A stretch of 35,192 nt of DNA from Ectothiorhodospira shaposhnikovii (GCF_016584105.1 NZ_NRSM01000034.1:1-35192), one strand, 5' to 3'; counted from the first letter of the stretch, positions 8,385 through 17,492 are shown. Program-made: numbers and translations. The notes: a model not told the origin generated them from the letters alone.

Positions 8385-8598
8385 AATGACAACTCGGACC
8401 TCGTTCTGGGAAAGGCGTCCGGACAGGACGAGCGGGATCCAATCCTCGGGTCAATGTTTATCAACAACCCTCATCACTTCGGCATGGCTTATGGCACGGC
8501 AAGCCTGAAAAACGGTATCGATGCCCCTCCTTCGGTAGCAAGGGTGGGATCTGCTAGAGTATCCGGTTTCGTTACGCCCCCATGTGCCCGGATAGACC

Positions 8599-9324
8599 AT
8601 GTCCCGCAAACAACTGCTCTTCCATTGTATCAGCCTGCTGCTGCTCTCCCTGCCGCTCCAGGCTGGAGAATGGGGTAACAGCACCGGCTGGAGCGGACAT
8701 GCGGAACTGGGAGCCATCCTGACCAGCGGCAATACCGACTCCGACAGTTTCAATGCCCGCACAAGGATTCGTCATGAGCAGGTGCTGTGGCGCCATACCC
8801 TGCAACTGGAGGGACACTTGGCCTCGAAGGACGGCACCACCACCAGGGAACGATATCTGGGCACCTTCCAGAGTGACCACAAGGTTTCAATCCGGGATTA
8901 CGTGTTCGGCGCCCTCAGGGCGGAACGGGACCGCTTCAGCGGTTACGAGTATCAGCGAAGCCTGGCCGCCGGTTATGGTCGCCGCGTGGTGGATTCCGAG
9001 CAAACCCGTCTGGACCTGGAGGCCGGGGCCGGTCTGAGACAGGACAAGCTGGAGGCCGGTGGGCAGGAAGATGAAGCCATCCTGCGTCTGGTGGGGGCGC
9101 TGGATCACCGCATCAGCGACAACGCCCGCTTCACCGAAGACCTGCTGATCCAGGCAGGCGAAGACAATACGGAAATCGAATCCGTGGCCGCCCTGCGCAT
9201 GCGCATCAATGCCAAGTTTTCCATGCGCCTGTCCCTGACGGTGAAGCACAACACGGATGTGCCGGAAGACCGCAAGAATACCGACACCACCACGGCGGTG
9301 AATCTGGTCTATGACCTGTGGTAG
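8599..9324 (+). CDS. DUF481 (YdiY-like) outer membrane protein
   Basis: The 241-residue protein has a signal peptide (about residues 1-22, LLLLSLPLQA) and then GWSGHAELGAILTSGNTDSDS, the opening of the DUF481/YdiY family, with alternating hydrophobic strands through to a terminal ...VNLVYDLW. The family is described as salt- or acid-induced outer membrane beta-barrel proteins; the precise role is not established. It stands alone, 214 bases after the siderophore locus. No clear Shine-Dalgarno precedes ATG 8599. Confidence 0.85.
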   Translation: MSRKQLLFHCISLLLLSLPLQAGEWGNSTGWSGHAELGAILTSGNTDSDSFNARTRIRHEQVLWRHTLQLEGHLASKDGTTTRERYLGTFQSDHKVSIRDYVFGALRAERDRFSGYEYQRSLAAGYGRRVVDSEQTRLDLEAGAGLRQDKLEAGGQEDEAILRLVGALDHRISDNARFTEDLLIQAGEDNTEIESVAALRMRINAKFSMRLSLTVKHNTDVPEDRKNTDTTTAVNLVYDLW

Positions 9325-9369
9325 GAACCCCGTTGACTGTCCCCTCCTGACCTGGAAGCCAGAACCAAG

Positions 9370-9675
9370 ATGAGCCATTTCAAGCGACACATCTTTTTTT
9401 GCACCAACTGCCGGGAAGACGGCAACTGCTGCGAGCATTTCGATGCCTCCCGCCTGCGTGACCACGCCAAGAAACGGGCCAAGGCCCTGGGCATCCATGG
9501 CCAGGGCGGCGTGCGGGTGAACTCCGCCGGCTGCCTGGATCGCTGTAACGAAGGGCCCGTTGCCGTCGTCTACCCGGAGGGTGTCTGGTACACCTTTGTC
9601 GATGAAAAGGATATCGATGAAATCGTGGACGAGCACCTGCAGCATGGCCGGGTGGTGGAACGGCTGAGGATCTAG
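9370..9675 (+). CDS. Thioredoxin-like [2Fe-2S] ferredoxin
   Basis: A 101-residue protein starting MSHFKRHIFFCTNC. Cysteines C11, C14, C20 and C21 near the N-terminus, and C55 and C59 in AGCLDRCNEGP, give the paired layout of thioredoxin-fold [2Fe-2S] ferredoxins, where the second pair is C-x3-C before EGP. These small cytoplasmic proteins carry single electrons; the partner is unknown. Length is normal for a stand-alone member. It lies 45 bases after the DUF481 gene and may be co-transcribed with it. Extra cysteines leave the exact cluster ligands open. Confidence 0.88.
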   Translation: MSHFKRHIFFCTNCREDGNCCEHFDASRLRDHAKKRAKALGIHGQGGVRVNSAGCLDRCNEGPVAVVYPEGVWYTFVDEKDIDEIVDEHLQHGRVVERLRI

Positions 9676-9733
9676 ACCGTTCACCGGCATCTCACCGGAA
9701 AACCACCGGTCTTTACCGAAGCGCCGCCTGTCG

Positions 9734-9772
9734 GCACATGTAAAAAAAACCCCCACCCACCTTGACATGTGC
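9734..9772. repeat. Inverted 8-base arms flanking the -35 of the sRNA candidate
   Basis: GCACATGT (9734-9741) and its reverse complement ACATGTGC (9765-9772) lie 23 bases apart. The second arm overlaps the TTGACA at 9762-9767. It could be a regulator-binding pair; chance is also possible. Confidence 0.35.
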
Positions 9773-9790
9773 AGTGCAGCATACGATATT
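9762..9790 (+). promoter_or_regulatory. Promoter of candidate sRNA upstream of purH
   Basis: A perfect TTGACA (9762-9767), a 17-base spacer and GATATT (9785-9790; four of six matches). The predicted start is near 9797. A dyad, ACGATAT (9783-9789) and ATATCGT (9797-9803), with 7-base arms and a 7-base spacer, straddles the -10 and start site, as an operator would. Confidence 0.55.
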
Positions 9791-9796
9791 AGAACC

Positions 9797-9888
9797 ATAT
9801 CGTTTCGCGGGCACCCCCCGCATTCGGTATACTCCTCCATCCTCCTTTGGTGGTTTTGGCGCGGCCCCCTCAAGCCGCGCTTTTTTTT
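9797..9888 (+). ncRNA. Candidate small RNA with anti-Shine-Dalgarno loop
   Basis: A transcript of about 92 nt is bounded by a promoter and an intrinsic terminator. Hairpin 1 is GCGGG/CCCGC (9807-9811, 9817-9821). Hairpin 2 pairs CCTCCA (9834-9839) with TGGTGG (9848-9853), one U-U mismatch, and presents TCCTCCTT (9840-9847) in an 8-base loop; this is complementary to the Shine-Dalgarno AGGAGG. A U-rich linker follows, then the terminator (9859-9888). There is no open frame. This is the layout of a Hfq-type trans-acting sRNA. The alternative is a terminated leader of purH, but purH appears to have its own -10 downstream. The structure is seen by eye only. Confidence 0.45.
9859..9888 (+). terminator. 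Strong Rho-independent terminator upstream of purH
   Basis: Perfect 7-base stem GCGCGGC (9859-9865) / GCCGCGC (9874-9880), 8-base loop, and eight T's (9881-9888). It ends the sRNA candidate and/or read-through from the ferredoxin gene. Confidence 0.85.
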
Positions 9889-9917
9889 GCCGGTGGCCTT
9901 GGGTTCCCGCGGGCGCG

Positions 9918-9923
9918 TATAAT
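9918..9923 (+). promoter_or_regulatory. -10 box for purH
   Basis: A perfect TATAAT lies 37 bases before the purH start and downstream of the terminator. No good -35 lies at the right distance, so an activator may be involved. It argues that purHD is transcribed separately from the upstream unit. Confidence 0.5.
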
Positions 9924-9960
9924 TCCCAGTCTTTTTGTCATCACCTGACTGGCCGAACCC

Positions 9961-11538
9961 ATGACCCAAGCAATTTCCCGACCCGTGACCCGCGCGCTCA
10001 TCAGCGTTTCCGACAAGACCGGCCTGCTGCCCTTTGCCCAGGCACTGGCGACGCGGGGCATCGAGATCCTCTCCACCGGCGGCACCGCGAAACTCCTCAT
10101 GGAAGAAGGCATCCCGGTCAAGGAAGTCTCCGCCCATACCGGTTTTCCCGAAATGATGGACGGCCGGGTCAAGACCCTGCACCCGAAGATCCACGGCGGC
10201 ATCCTGGGGCGTCGGGGCATGGACGACGAGGCCATGCAGACCCACGACATCCCCCCCATCGACCTGGTGGTGGTGAACCTCTACCCCTTTGAAGCCACCG
10301 TGGCCCGCCCCGGTTGCAGCCTGGAAGACGCCATCGAGAACATCGACATCGGCGGCCCGGCCATGGTGCGCGCCTCGGCCAAGAACCATGCCCATGTGGG
10401 TATCGTGGTGGACCCGTCCGACTACGACCGGGTGCTGGAAGCACTGGCCGCCGGTGACGGCAGCCTGCCCCATGCCCTGCGCTTTGAGCTGGCGGCCAAG
10501 GCCTTTGCCCATACCGCCCGCTATGACGGCGCCATCGCCAACTACCTGACCGGCGTGCAGGACGAGCAGACCCGGGCCCCCTTCCCCGGCACCCTGACCC
10601 TGCAGTTTGAAAAAAGCCTGGACCTGCGCTACGGCGAGAACCCCCATCAGTCCGCCGCCTTCTACCGGGAACGTCATCCCCCCGAGGCCGGCGTGGCCAC
10701 CGCCCGCCAGATCCAGGGCAAGGCCCTGTCCTTCAATAACATCGCCGACACCGACGCCGCCCTGGAATGCGTGAAGCAGTTCGATGCCCCGGCCTGTGTC
10801 ATCGTCAAGCACGCCAACCCCTGCGGCGTGGCCGTGGCCGCCGACATCCTGACCGCCTATGACCTGGCGTTTGCCACCGACCCCACCTCCGCCTTCGGCG
10901 GCATCATCGCCTTCAACCGCCCCCTGGACGGCAAGACCGCCGAAGCCATCGTGGCGCGGCAGTTCGTGGAAGTGATCATCGCCCCCGAGGTCTCCCCGGA
11001 GGCCGTCAAGGCCGTTTCCGGCAAGCCCAACGTGCGTCTGCTGGCCTGCGGCCAGTGGGGTGAAGCCGGCGGTGGCTGGGACTTCAAGCGGGTCAACGGC
11101 GGCCTGCTGGTTCAGGACCGGGACCTGGGCCAGGTCAGCGAATCCGACCTGAAGCTGGTCTCCAAGCGTGCCCCCACCGACCAGGAGAAGGCGGATCTGC
11201 TGTTCGCCTGGCGGGTGGCCAAGTTCGTCAAGTCCAACGCCATCGTCTACGCCCGGGACGGCCGCACCATCGGCGTCGGCGCTGGCCAGATGAGCCGGGT
11301 GTACTCCGCCCGCATCGCCGGCATCAAGGCCGCCGACGAGAACCTGCAGGTCTCCGGCTCGGTGATGGCCTCGGACGCCTTTTTCCCGTTCCGCGACGGC
11401 ATCGACGCCGCCCACGAGGCCGGCATCACCGCCGTGATCCAGCCCGGCGGCTCCATGCGGGACGAGGAAGTGATTCAGGCAGCCAATGAACACGGCATGG
11501 CCATGCTGTTCACGGGCATGCGACATTTTCGGCATTGA
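9961..11538 (+). CDS. purH: Bifunctional AICAR transformylase / IMP cyclohydrolase
   Basis: This 525-residue cytoplasmic enzyme carries out the last two steps of de novo purine synthesis, formylating AICAR with 10-formyl-THF and closing the ring to IMP. The N-terminal cyclohydrolase (MGS-like) domain shows [20 protein letters not shown] and [17 protein letters not shown]. The transformylase domain has KHANPCG with catalytic K283-H284, and [14 protein letters not shown]. Length matches the family (about 529). The start follows a 72-base gap after the terminator, without a strong Shine-Dalgarno. purD follows after 26 bases, the usual purHD pair. Confidence 0.98.
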   Translation: MTQAISRPVTRALISVSDKTGLLPFAQALATRGIEILSTGGTAKLLMEEGIPVKEVSAHTGFPEMMDGRVKTLHPKIHGGILGRRGMDDEAMQTHDIPPIDLVVVNLYPFEATVARPGCSLEDAIENIDIGGPAMVRASAKNHAHVGIVVDPSDYDRVLEALAAGDGSLPHALRFELAAKAFAHTARYDGAIANYLTGVQDEQTRAPFPGTLTLQFEKSLDLRYGENPHQSAAFYRERHPPEAGVATARQIQGKALSFNNIADTDAALECVKQFDAPACVIVKHANPCGVAVAADILTAYDLAFATDPTSAFGGIIAFNRPLDGKTAEAIVARQFVEVIIAPEVSPEAVKAVSGKPNVRLLACGQWGEAGGGWDFKRVNGGLLVQDRDLGQVSESDLKLVSKRAPTDQEKADLLFAWRVAKFVKSNAIVYARDGRTIGVGAGQMSRVYSARIAGIKAADENLQVSGSVMASDAFFPFRDGIDAAHEAGITAVIQPGGSMRDEEVIQAANEHGMAMLFTGMRHFRH

Positions 11539-11564
11539 TTCTTGGGGCTAACGAGGTGAACACG

Positions 11565-12845
11565 ATGAAAATTCTCATCATCGGCGGCGGTGGCCGCGAA
11601 CATGCCCTGGCCTGGAAGGCGGCCCGGTCGCCCCGGGTGGACACGGTCTTCGTGGCCCCCGGCAATGCGGGCACGGCCCGGGAAGCGGGCTGCCGCAACC
11701 TGGACATCGGCGCCGAGGACATCCCCGGCCTGCTGGCCTTTGCCCGCAAGGAAAACATCGACCTGACCATCGTCGGCCCCGAGGCCCCCCTGGTGGCCGG
11801 GGTCGTGGACGCCTTCAGGGCCGAGGGCCTGGCCATTTTCGGCCCGACGAAGGACGCCGCCCGCCTGGAAGGCTCCAAGGCCTTCTCCAAGGACTTTCTC
11901 GCCCGCCACCGGATCCCCACGGCCGCCTACGGCAGCTTCACGGATCTGGACGAGGCGCTGGCCTACCTGCGCGCCCAGGGCGCGCCCATCGTGGTCAAGG
12001 CTGATGGACTGGCCGCCGGCAAGGGCGTGATCCTGGCCCGGACCCTGGAGGAAGCGGAGGCCGCGGTGCGCGACATGCTGGCGGGCAACGCCTTCGGCGA
12101 GGCCGGTCACCGGGTGGTGATCGAGGAGTTCCTCAGCGGTGAGGAGGCCAGCTTCATCTGCATGGTGGACGGCGAGCATGTGCTGCCCATGGCCACCTCT
12201 CAGGACCACAAGGCCCGGGACAACGGCGACCAGGGTCCCAACACCGGCGGCATGGGCGCCTACTCCCCGGCCCCGGTGGTCACCCCCGAGATCCATGAGC
12301 GCATCATGAACCAGGTAATCCTGCCCACGGTGCGGGGCATGGCGGCCGAAGGCACCCCCTACACCGGCTTTCTCTACGCCGGGGTGATGATCGATGCCCA
12401 GGGCATCCCCAAGGTGCTGGAATTCAATTGCCGCTTCGGTGACCCGGAAACCCAGCCCATCATGATGCGGCTGCGTTCGGACCTGATCGAACTGGTGGAG
12501 GCCGCCCTGGCGGGTCGCCTGGACCGGACCCAGGCCGACTGGGATCCCCGTGCAGCCCTGGGCGTGGTGCTGGCGGCCGGCGGCTATCCCGCCGATTACC
12601 GCAAGGGGGACGTGATCCGGGGCCTGCCGGACACCGATGCCGAAGACGCCAAGGTGTTCCATGCGGGCACGGCCCTGAAGGACGACCAGGTGGTCACCCA
12701 GGGCGGACGGGTACTGTGCGCCGTGGGACTGGGCGAGCGGGTCAGTGATGCCCAGGCCCGGGCCTACGCGCTGACGAAGCAACTGAACTGGGATGACGTC
12801 TACTACAGGACCGATATCGGGTACCGGGCCGTGGCCCGGGAGTGA
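11565..12845 (+). CDS. purD: Phosphoribosylamine-glycine ligase (GAR synthetase)
   Basis: The 426-residue ATP-grasp enzyme joins glycine to 5-phosphoribosylamine in purine synthesis. It opens with MKILIIGGGGREHALAWK and carries TIVGPEAPLVAGVVD, GSKAFSKDF, VVKADGLAAGKGV, and GPNTGGMGAYSPAP with FNCRFGDPETQ near the Mg/ATP site. Start ATG 11565 has GAGG about ten bases upstream; the frame is open back to a TTG at 11535 overlapping purH, but the family begins at MKILIIGGGGREHA. Length agrees with E. coli PurD (429). Confidence 0.98.
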   Translation: MKILIIGGGGREHALAWKAARSPRVDTVFVAPGNAGTAREAGCRNLDIGAEDIPGLLAFARKENIDLTIVGPEAPLVAGVVDAFRAEGLAIFGPTKDAARLEGSKAFSKDFLARHRIPTAAYGSFTDLDEALAYLRAQGAPIVVKADGLAAGKGVILARTLEEAEAAVRDMLAGNAFGEAGHRVVIEEFLSGEEASFICMVDGEHVLPMATSQDHKARDNGDQGPNTGGMGAYSPAPVVTPEIHERIMNQVILPTVRGMAAEGTPYTGFLYAGVMIDAQGIPKVLEFNCRFGDPETQPIMMRLRSDLIELVEAALAGRLDRTQADWDPRAALGVVLAAGGYPADYRKGDVIRGLPDTDAEDAKVFHAGTALKDDQVVTQGGRVLCAVGLGERVSDAQARAYALTKQLNWDDVYYRTDIGYRAVARE

Positions 12846-12874
12846 TGCCGTAACCTCCACACACCGCCTCCGTC

Positions 12875-12893
12875 GGCCAGACCCAATCTGGCC
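12875..12893 (+). terminator. Hairpin after purHD
   Basis: GGCCAGA (12875-12881) and TCTGGCC (12887-12893) form a perfect 7-base stem with a 5-base loop, 30 bases after the purD stop. No T-run follows directly (a T-rich stretch begins near 12931), so it may mark a 3' end without being a classical intrinsic terminator. Confidence 0.4.
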
Positions 12894-13012
12894 AGACGGG
12901 GTGCCCGGCGGCGATCGGCCCGTTCGCGATTTTATTTTTCACTCAGAATGGGTTACTAAATAGGGATACCAGACAGATCGATCAAAGCTTCAGCTCAGGA
13001 ACAGGATCCCCG

Positions 13013-15484
13013 ATGAAAACCCTGGAAATGGTCCACGAATACGACCCCCGCCCCCTGCCCTGCGACAAGGACTCACTCAAGGAGTCCATTCGTGACGCCC
13101 TGATCCACATCGTCGGCAAGGACCCTCTCACCGCCACCCATCGGGACTGGCTTCACGCCGTTTCCCTGGCTGCCCGGGAGCGTATCATCGAGCGGCGCAT
13201 GTATACCAAGCGCCTGTACAACCAGGAACAGGTCAAGCGGGTCTACTACCTGTCCATGGAGTACCTCATCGGCCGCATGCTGGTGAACAGCCTCATGAAC
13301 CTGGGTTTCTATGAGGCCTGCTGCGAAGCCCTGGAAGAGATGGGCGTGAGTTTGCACGAGATCATCGAGATGGAGTCCGACGCAGCCCTCGGCAACGGCG
13401 GCCTGGGTCGGCTGGCTGCCTGCATCCTGGACTCCATGGCCAGCCAGTGCCTGCCCGGCTACGGCTACGGCATCCGTTATGAGTTCGGCATGTTCCACCA
13501 GGGCATCGAGAACGGCGAGCAGGTGGAGCATCCGGACAACTGGCTGCGCTACGGCAACCCCTGGGAATTCCCCCGGCCGGAAAAGATCTTCCCCGTACAC
13601 TTCTACGGCTACGTGGTGGAACACCGGGAACGAGGCCAGCCCCGCTACCACTGGGAGGACGGCGAGGAAGTCATCGCCATGGCCTATGACTACCCGACCC
13701 CCGGTTTCGGCAACAAGAACGCGAACAACCTGCGACTCTGGGCCGCCAAGGCCACCCGGGACTTCGATCTGGACTACTTCAACGAAGGCGACTACATCCG
13801 CGCCGTGCGTGAAAAGATCGAGTCCGAGACCATCTCCATGGTGCTCTACCCCAATGACGCCACCGCCATCGGCCGGGAACTGCGCCTGAAGCAGGAGTAC
13901 TTCTTCGTCTCCGCGTCCATCCAGGACATCCTGCACCGGCACGTTGAACTGGGCTATCCCATCGAGTCGCTGCCGGACAAGGTGGCCATTCAGCTCAACG
14001 ACACCCACCCGGCCATCGCCATCGCTGAACTCATGCGGCTACTGGTGGACAGCCATCAGCTCTCTTGGCAAAAGGCCTGGGAGCTGACCCGGTGCGTATT
14101 CTCCTACACCAACCACACCCTGATGCCCGAGGCCCTGGAAACCTGGCCGGTGACGCTCATGGAACGGGTCCTGCCGCGCCACATGCAGATCATCTACGAC
14201 ATCAATTTCCACTTCCTCAACGAAGTCCGCCACAACTTCCCCGGAGACAATGACATCGTCCGGCGACTCTCCATCATCGATGAAGACCATGGCCGCAAGG
14301 TCCGCATGGCCCATCTGGCCGTTGTCGGCAGTCACATGGTCAACGGCGTGGCGGCCCTGCATACGGAACTGCTGAAAAAGCACCTGTTCAACGACTTTTA
14401 CCGTCTGTGGCCGGACCGATTCGTCAACATCACCAACGGCATCACGCCCCGGCTCTGGCTGAACCAGGCCAACCCGGCGCTGGCGGACCTGATCACCCGG
14501 CATATCGGTGATGCCTGGACCATGGACCTGGAACAGCTCAGGAAGCTGGAGCCCCTGATGGACAACAGGGGTTTTCGTCACGAGTTCCAGCAGGTGAAGC
14601 GGCGCAACAAGGAACGCCTGGCTGAACTGGTGAAGCGGCAACTGGACATCACCATCAGTCCGGATGCCCTGTTCGACATCCAGATCAAGCGGATTCATGA
14701 GTACAAGCGTCAGCTCCTCAATGTGCTTCATGTCATCACGTTCTACAACCGGGTACGGGAAGGACGCGCGGCTGATCAGGCACCCAGGGTCACCCTGTTC
14801 GCCGGCAAGGCGGCCCCCTCCTATACCCGGGCCAAGCAGATCATCCGTCTGATCAATGACGTGGCCGACGTGGTGAATCATGACCCCATGAACACCAAGC
14901 AGCAGGTGGTCTTTCTACCCAATTACGACGTGAGCACCGCTGCCGTGATCATCCCGGCAGCCGATCTTTCGGAACAGATCTCCACTGCGGGCACCGAGGC
15001 ATCCGGCACCGGCAACATGAAGCTGGCCCTGAACGGCGCCATGACCATCGGCACCCTGGACGGGGCCAATATCGAGATCCGGGAGGCGGTGGGAGAAGAC
15101 AACATCTTCATCTTCGGCATGAATGCCGAGGATGTGGAGCAGCTCAAGCAGGAAGGCTATCGTCCCCGGGATTTCTACGAGTCCAACGGCGAATTGCGTC
15201 GGGCCCTGGACATGATCCGTGACGGATTTTTTTCACCCCGGGAACCGGGACGTTATCGGGATCTGGTCAATAACCTGCTGACCGAGGACCAGTACATGGT
15301 GCTGGCAGATTACGCGGACTATGTACGCGCCCATGAAGCCGTGGATGCCCTGTATCGCGATCAGGAGGCCTGGATGCGCAAGGCGATGCTGAACACGGCA
15401 CGGATGGGGTATTTCTCCATCGACCGCACGGTGATGCAGTATGCCCAGGAGGTCTGGGGTATTTCTCCGGAGGGGTGGGTCTGA
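13013..15484 (+). CDS. glgP: Glycogen / alpha-glucan phosphorylase
   Basis: This 823-residue GT35 enzyme releases glucose-1-phosphate from glycogen or maltodextrin. Visible motifs are YYLSMEYLIGRML, the ESDAALGNGGLGRLAAC glycine-rich segment, YGYGIRYEFGMF, IQLNDTHPAIAI, IKRIHEYKRQLLN, and the PLP site GTEASGTGNMKLALNGA, in which K670 should carry the cofactor. Length matches bacterial GlgP (about 815). It stands alone, not beside glgBCA, with 167 bases in front and a palindromic repeat cluster behind. Phosphorylases acting on maltodextrin (MalP) look alike, so the substrate preference is open. Confidence 0.96.
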   Translation: MKTLEMVHEYDPRPLPCDKDSLKESIRDALIHIVGKDPLTATHRDWLHAVSLAARERIIERRMYTKRLYNQEQVKRVYYLSMEYLIGRMLVNSLMNLGFYEACCEALEEMGVSLHEIIEMESDAALGNGGLGRLAACILDSMASQCLPGYGYGIRYEFGMFHQGIENGEQVEHPDNWLRYGNPWEFPRPEKIFPVHFYGYVVEHRERGQPRYHWEDGEEVIAMAYDYPTPGFGNKNANNLRLWAAKATRDFDLDYFNEGDYIRAVREKIESETISMVLYPNDATAIGRELRLKQEYFFVSASIQDILHRHVELGYPIESLPDKVAIQLNDTHPAIAIAELMRLLVDSHQLSWQKAWELTRCVFSYTNHTLMPEALETWPVTLMERVLPRHMQIIYDINFHFLNEVRHNFPGDNDIVRRLSIIDEDHGRKVRMAHLAVVGSHMVNGVAALHTELLKKHLFNDFYRLWPDRFVNITNGITPRLWLNQANPALADLITRHIGDAWTMDLEQLRKLEPLMDNRGFRHEFQQVKRRNKERLAELVKRQLDITISPDALFDIQIKRIHEYKRQLLNVLHVITFYNRVREGRAADQAPRVTLFAGKAAPSYTRAKQIIRLINDVADVVNHDPMNTKQQVVFLPNYDVSTAAVIIPAADLSEQISTAGTEASGTGNMKLALNGAMTIGTLDGANIEIREAVGEDNIFIFGMNAEDVEQLKQEGYRPRDFYESNGELRRALDMIRDGFFSPREPGRYRDLVNNLLTEDQYMVLADYADYVRAHEAVDALYRDQEAWMRKAMLNTARMGYFSIDRTVMQYAQEVWGISPEGWV

Positions 15485-15503
15485 GGGAGGTGCTTCACCG
15501 GGT

Positions 15504-15619
15504 TCCCGCCTGTGCGGGAGTGGCGGTGGCTAAGGGAGCGCCGCCCCGTGGATCCCCGCTTGCGCGGGGATGACGTAGGTGGGGGGCTTCACCACCGTCA
15601 CTCCCGCGAAAGCGGGAGT
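15504..15619. repeat. Cluster of three short palindromic repeats
   Basis: Three stem-loops follow glgP: TCCCGC/GCGGGA (15504-15519), ATCCCCGC/GCGGGGAT with loop TTGC (15552-15571), and ACTCCCGC/GCGGGAGT with loop GAAA (15600-15619). They share a (T/C)CCCGC-loop-GCGGG(A/G) core, the widespread intergenic palindrome type of many Proteobacteria. They lie between convergent glgP and rho and may act as mRNA 3' ends. Confidence 0.75.
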
Positions 15620-15673
15620 CCAGAGCAGGCTACCCAGGAAGAACGAAGGCGACAATGGCCGCGCTGCGCAACC

Positions 15674-16933
15674 TCAGCTACGCTTCATCATGTCGAAGAA
15701 TTCATTGTTCGTCTTGGTGGACTGCAAACGCCCCAGCAGGAAGTCCATGGCTTCAAGATCATCCATGGGGTGGAGGAACTTGCGCAGAATCCAGAGCTTT
15801 TGCAGCTCTTCCGGATCGGTGAGCAACTCCTCGCGACGGGTGCCGGAACGGTTGATGTTGATGGCCGGGTAGACACGCTTCTCGGCAATCCGGCGGTCCA
15901 GATGGACTTCCATGTTGCCGGTGCCCTTGAACTCCTCGTAGATCACCTCGTCCATCTTGGAACCGGTATCGATCAGGGCGGTGGCCAGGATGGTCAGGCT
16001 GCCTCCTTCCTCGATGTTGCGAGCGGCACCAAAAAACCGCTTGGGACGATGCAGGGCATTGGCGTCCACGCCGCCGGTGAGCACCTTGCCGGAAGACGGC
16101 ACCACGGTGTTGTAGGCACGGGCCAGACGGGTAATGGAATCCAGCAATATCACCACATCCATCTTGTGCTCCACCAGCCGCTTGGCCTTCTCGATGACCA
16201 TCTCGGCCACCTGCACATGACGACTGGCCGGCTCATCGAAGGTGGAGGACACCACCTCGCCCTGCACCATGCGCGACATCTCCGTCACTTCCTCGGGCCG
16301 CTCGTCAATGAGCAGGACGATGAGATAGCACTCCGGGTGATTGGTGGTGATGCTCTGGGCAATGTTCTGCAGCATCAGGGTCTTGCCGGCCTTGGGCGGG
16401 GAAACGATCAGGCCGCGTTGCCCCTTCCCGAAGGGGGCGACGATATCAATGACACGGGCAGTGATGTCTTCGGTGGAGCCGTTGCCCCGCTCCATTCGCA
16501 TGCGCTGAGAGGCATGCAGCGGGGTGAGATTCTCGAACAGGACCTTGTGCTTGGCGGCCTCCGGCGGTTCGAAATTGATCTTGTCCACCTTCAGCAGGGC
16601 AAAGTACCGCTCACCTTCCTTGGGAGGGCGGATCTTGCCGGAGATGGTGTCGCCGGTACGCAGACTGAAACGACGGATCTGGCTGGGGGAGACATAAATA
16701 TCATCCGGCCCCGCCAGGTAAGAGCTGTCCGCCCCTCGCAGGAAACCAAAACCATCCTGAAGGATCTCAAGCACTCCGTCGCCGAAGATGTCTTCGCCAT
16801 TCTTGGCATGGGATTTCAGGATAGCGAAGATGATGTCCTGTTTTCGGGCCCGCGCCATCCCTTCCAATTCCATGGACTGCGCGAGTTCTACCAGCTCGGA
16901 GGCCGATTTACGCTTGAGTTCAGTGAGGTTCAT
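15674..16933 (-). CDS. rho: Transcription termination factor Rho
   Basis: At 419 residues it has exactly the length of E. coli Rho and nearly the same sequence. The N-terminal helix bundle ([10 protein letters not shown]...) is followed by the RNA-binding cold-shock-like domain with [29 protein letters not shown]. The ATPase core has the P-loop PPKAGKT (about residues 179-185), [23 protein letters not shown] (Walker B region), the Q-loop-type segment [12 protein letters not shown] and the R-loop [12 protein letters not shown]. It acts as a hexameric RNA translocase. The ATG at 16933 has no clear Shine-Dalgarno and overlaps the stop of an upstream 50-codon frame, so it may be translated by coupling. 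It lies downstream of trxA with a 232-base gap. Confidence 0.98.
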   Translation of the reverse strand: MNLTELKRKSASELVELAQSMELEGMARARKQDIIFAILKSHAKNGEDIFGDGVLEILQDGFGFLRGADSSYLAGPDDIYVSPSQIRRFSLRTGDTISGKIRPPKEGERYFALLKVDKINFEPPEAAKHKVLFENLTPLHASQRMRMERGNGSTEDITARVIDIVAPFGKGQRGLIVSPPKAGKTLMLQNIAQSITTNHPECYLIVLLIDERPEEVTEMSRMVQGEVVSSTFDEPASRHVQVAEMVIEKAKRLVEHKMDVVILLDSITRLARAYNTVVPSSGKVLTGGVDANALHRPKRFFGAARNIEEGGSLTILATALIDTGSKMDEVIYEEFKGTGNMEVHLDRRIAEKRVYPAININRSGTRREELLTDPEELQKLWILRKFLHPMDDLEAMDFLLGRLQSTKTNNEFFDMMKRS

Positions 16934-17082
16934 ATAGGGGTTCGAGGGAGGGATTGTCTATGATTGTTTTCAGGCGGACAGGGCTGGCCCACAAGAGATG
17001 GCCTGATGGAAAACCTGTTTCGGGTTCGATCGGATCTGGAATCGAGAAGGGATGCCGCCCGAGCGGGCAGCCAGCAAGACAT
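16930..17082 (-). CDS. Possible rho leader peptide (RhoL-like small frame)
   Basis: A 50-codon frame starts at ATG 17082 ([17 protein letters not shown]...) and ends in ...RTPI with a TGA inside the rho start, an ATGA overlap. It is rich in Arg, Ser and Pro. In E. coli a short rhoL frame also lies just before rho, in a leader where Rho attenuates its own synthesis. The overlap, and the absence of a Shine-Dalgarno for rho, favour translational coupling. Against this, the small frame has no good ribosome site of its own and the residues need not match RhoL. It is a plausible but unproven gene. Confidence 0.35.
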   Translation of the reverse strand: MSCWLPARAASLLDSRSDRTRNRFSIRPSLVGQPCPPENNHRQSLPRTPI

Positions 17083-17146
17083 GAACGACTATTGTTACCG
17101 TTAAATTAACACGCAATCCTCAAGGCGTCCAGCCCATTGTTCAACA

Positions 17147-17163
17147 GGCCGGACGCTCCGGCC
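17147..17163 (-). terminator. Hairpin directly after trxA
   Basis: A perfect 7-base stem GGCCGGA/TCCGGCC with a 3-base loop starts two bases after the trxA stop. No T-run follows, so it may stabilise the trxA mRNA end or attenuate transcription toward rho rather than terminate fully. Confidence 0.4.
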
Positions 17164-17165
17164 AT

Positions 17166-17492
17166 TCAGATATTCTGGTCAATGAAGGCGGTGAGCTGGG
17201 ACTTGGAAAGCGCGCCCACCTTGGTAGCCTCAACATTGCCCGCCTTGAACAGCATCAGCGTCGGAATACCACGAATGCCGAACTTTGGAGGCGTGGCCGG
17301 ATTTTCGTCAATGTTCAGCTTGGCCACCTTGAGCTTGCCGCTATACTCGGCAGCGATTTCATCAAGGATCGGGGCAATCATCTTGCAGGGGCCGCACCAT
17401 TCAGCCCAGTAGTCCACCAGCACCGGCTGATCGGACTTCAGGACATCGTCCTCAAAACTGGCGTCCGTGACATAGGTGATGTTTTCGCTCAC
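17166..17492 (-). CDS. trxA: Thioredoxin 1
   Basis: A 108-residue thioredoxin with the active site WCGPC at 32-36, the buried Asp in VLVDYWAEW, the cis-Pro in [11 protein letters not shown] and FKAGN in the C-terminal half. It is a general cytoplasmic disulfide reductase. The start codon is GTG at 17492 with a full GGAGG nine bases upstream. It lies between rho (same strand) and divergent rhlB, the usual gammaproteobacterial rhlB/trxA/rho arrangement. Confidence 0.98.
   Translation of the reverse strand: MSENITYVTDASFEDDVLKSDQPVLVDYWAEWCGPCKMIAPILDEIAAEYSGKLKVAKLNIDENPATPPKFGIRGIPTLMLFKAGNVEATKVGALSKSQLTAFIDQNI

Noticed and set aside
8385..8598. Terminator or regulator site after the MFS gene
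   Set aside because: No stem with a T-run and no clear dyad could be found; only a weak TAGAGT before the DUF481 gene, without a -35.
9828..9833. TATACT as the promoter of purH or of the sRNA
   Set aside because: A good -10 hexamer, but no -35 at 16-18 bases and it lies inside the structured transcript; the upstream TTGACA-17-GATATT pair fits better.
9797..9888. tRNA or other housekeeping RNA
   Set aside because: There is no cloverleaf, T-loop or CCA end; the element has a promoter-hairpins-terminator layout.
8887..11535. An 882-codon open frame on the minus strand
   Set aside because: It lies antisense to purH and the ferredoxin gene, whose products are clear. The frame is low-complexity Gly/His/Gln/Val-rich, as expected from a GC-rich gene read backwards.
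15504..15622. CRISPR array after glgP
   Set aside because: Three palindromes of similar core but different length, at unequal distances and with no spacer pattern; these are dispersed intergenic palindromes, and no cas genes are present.
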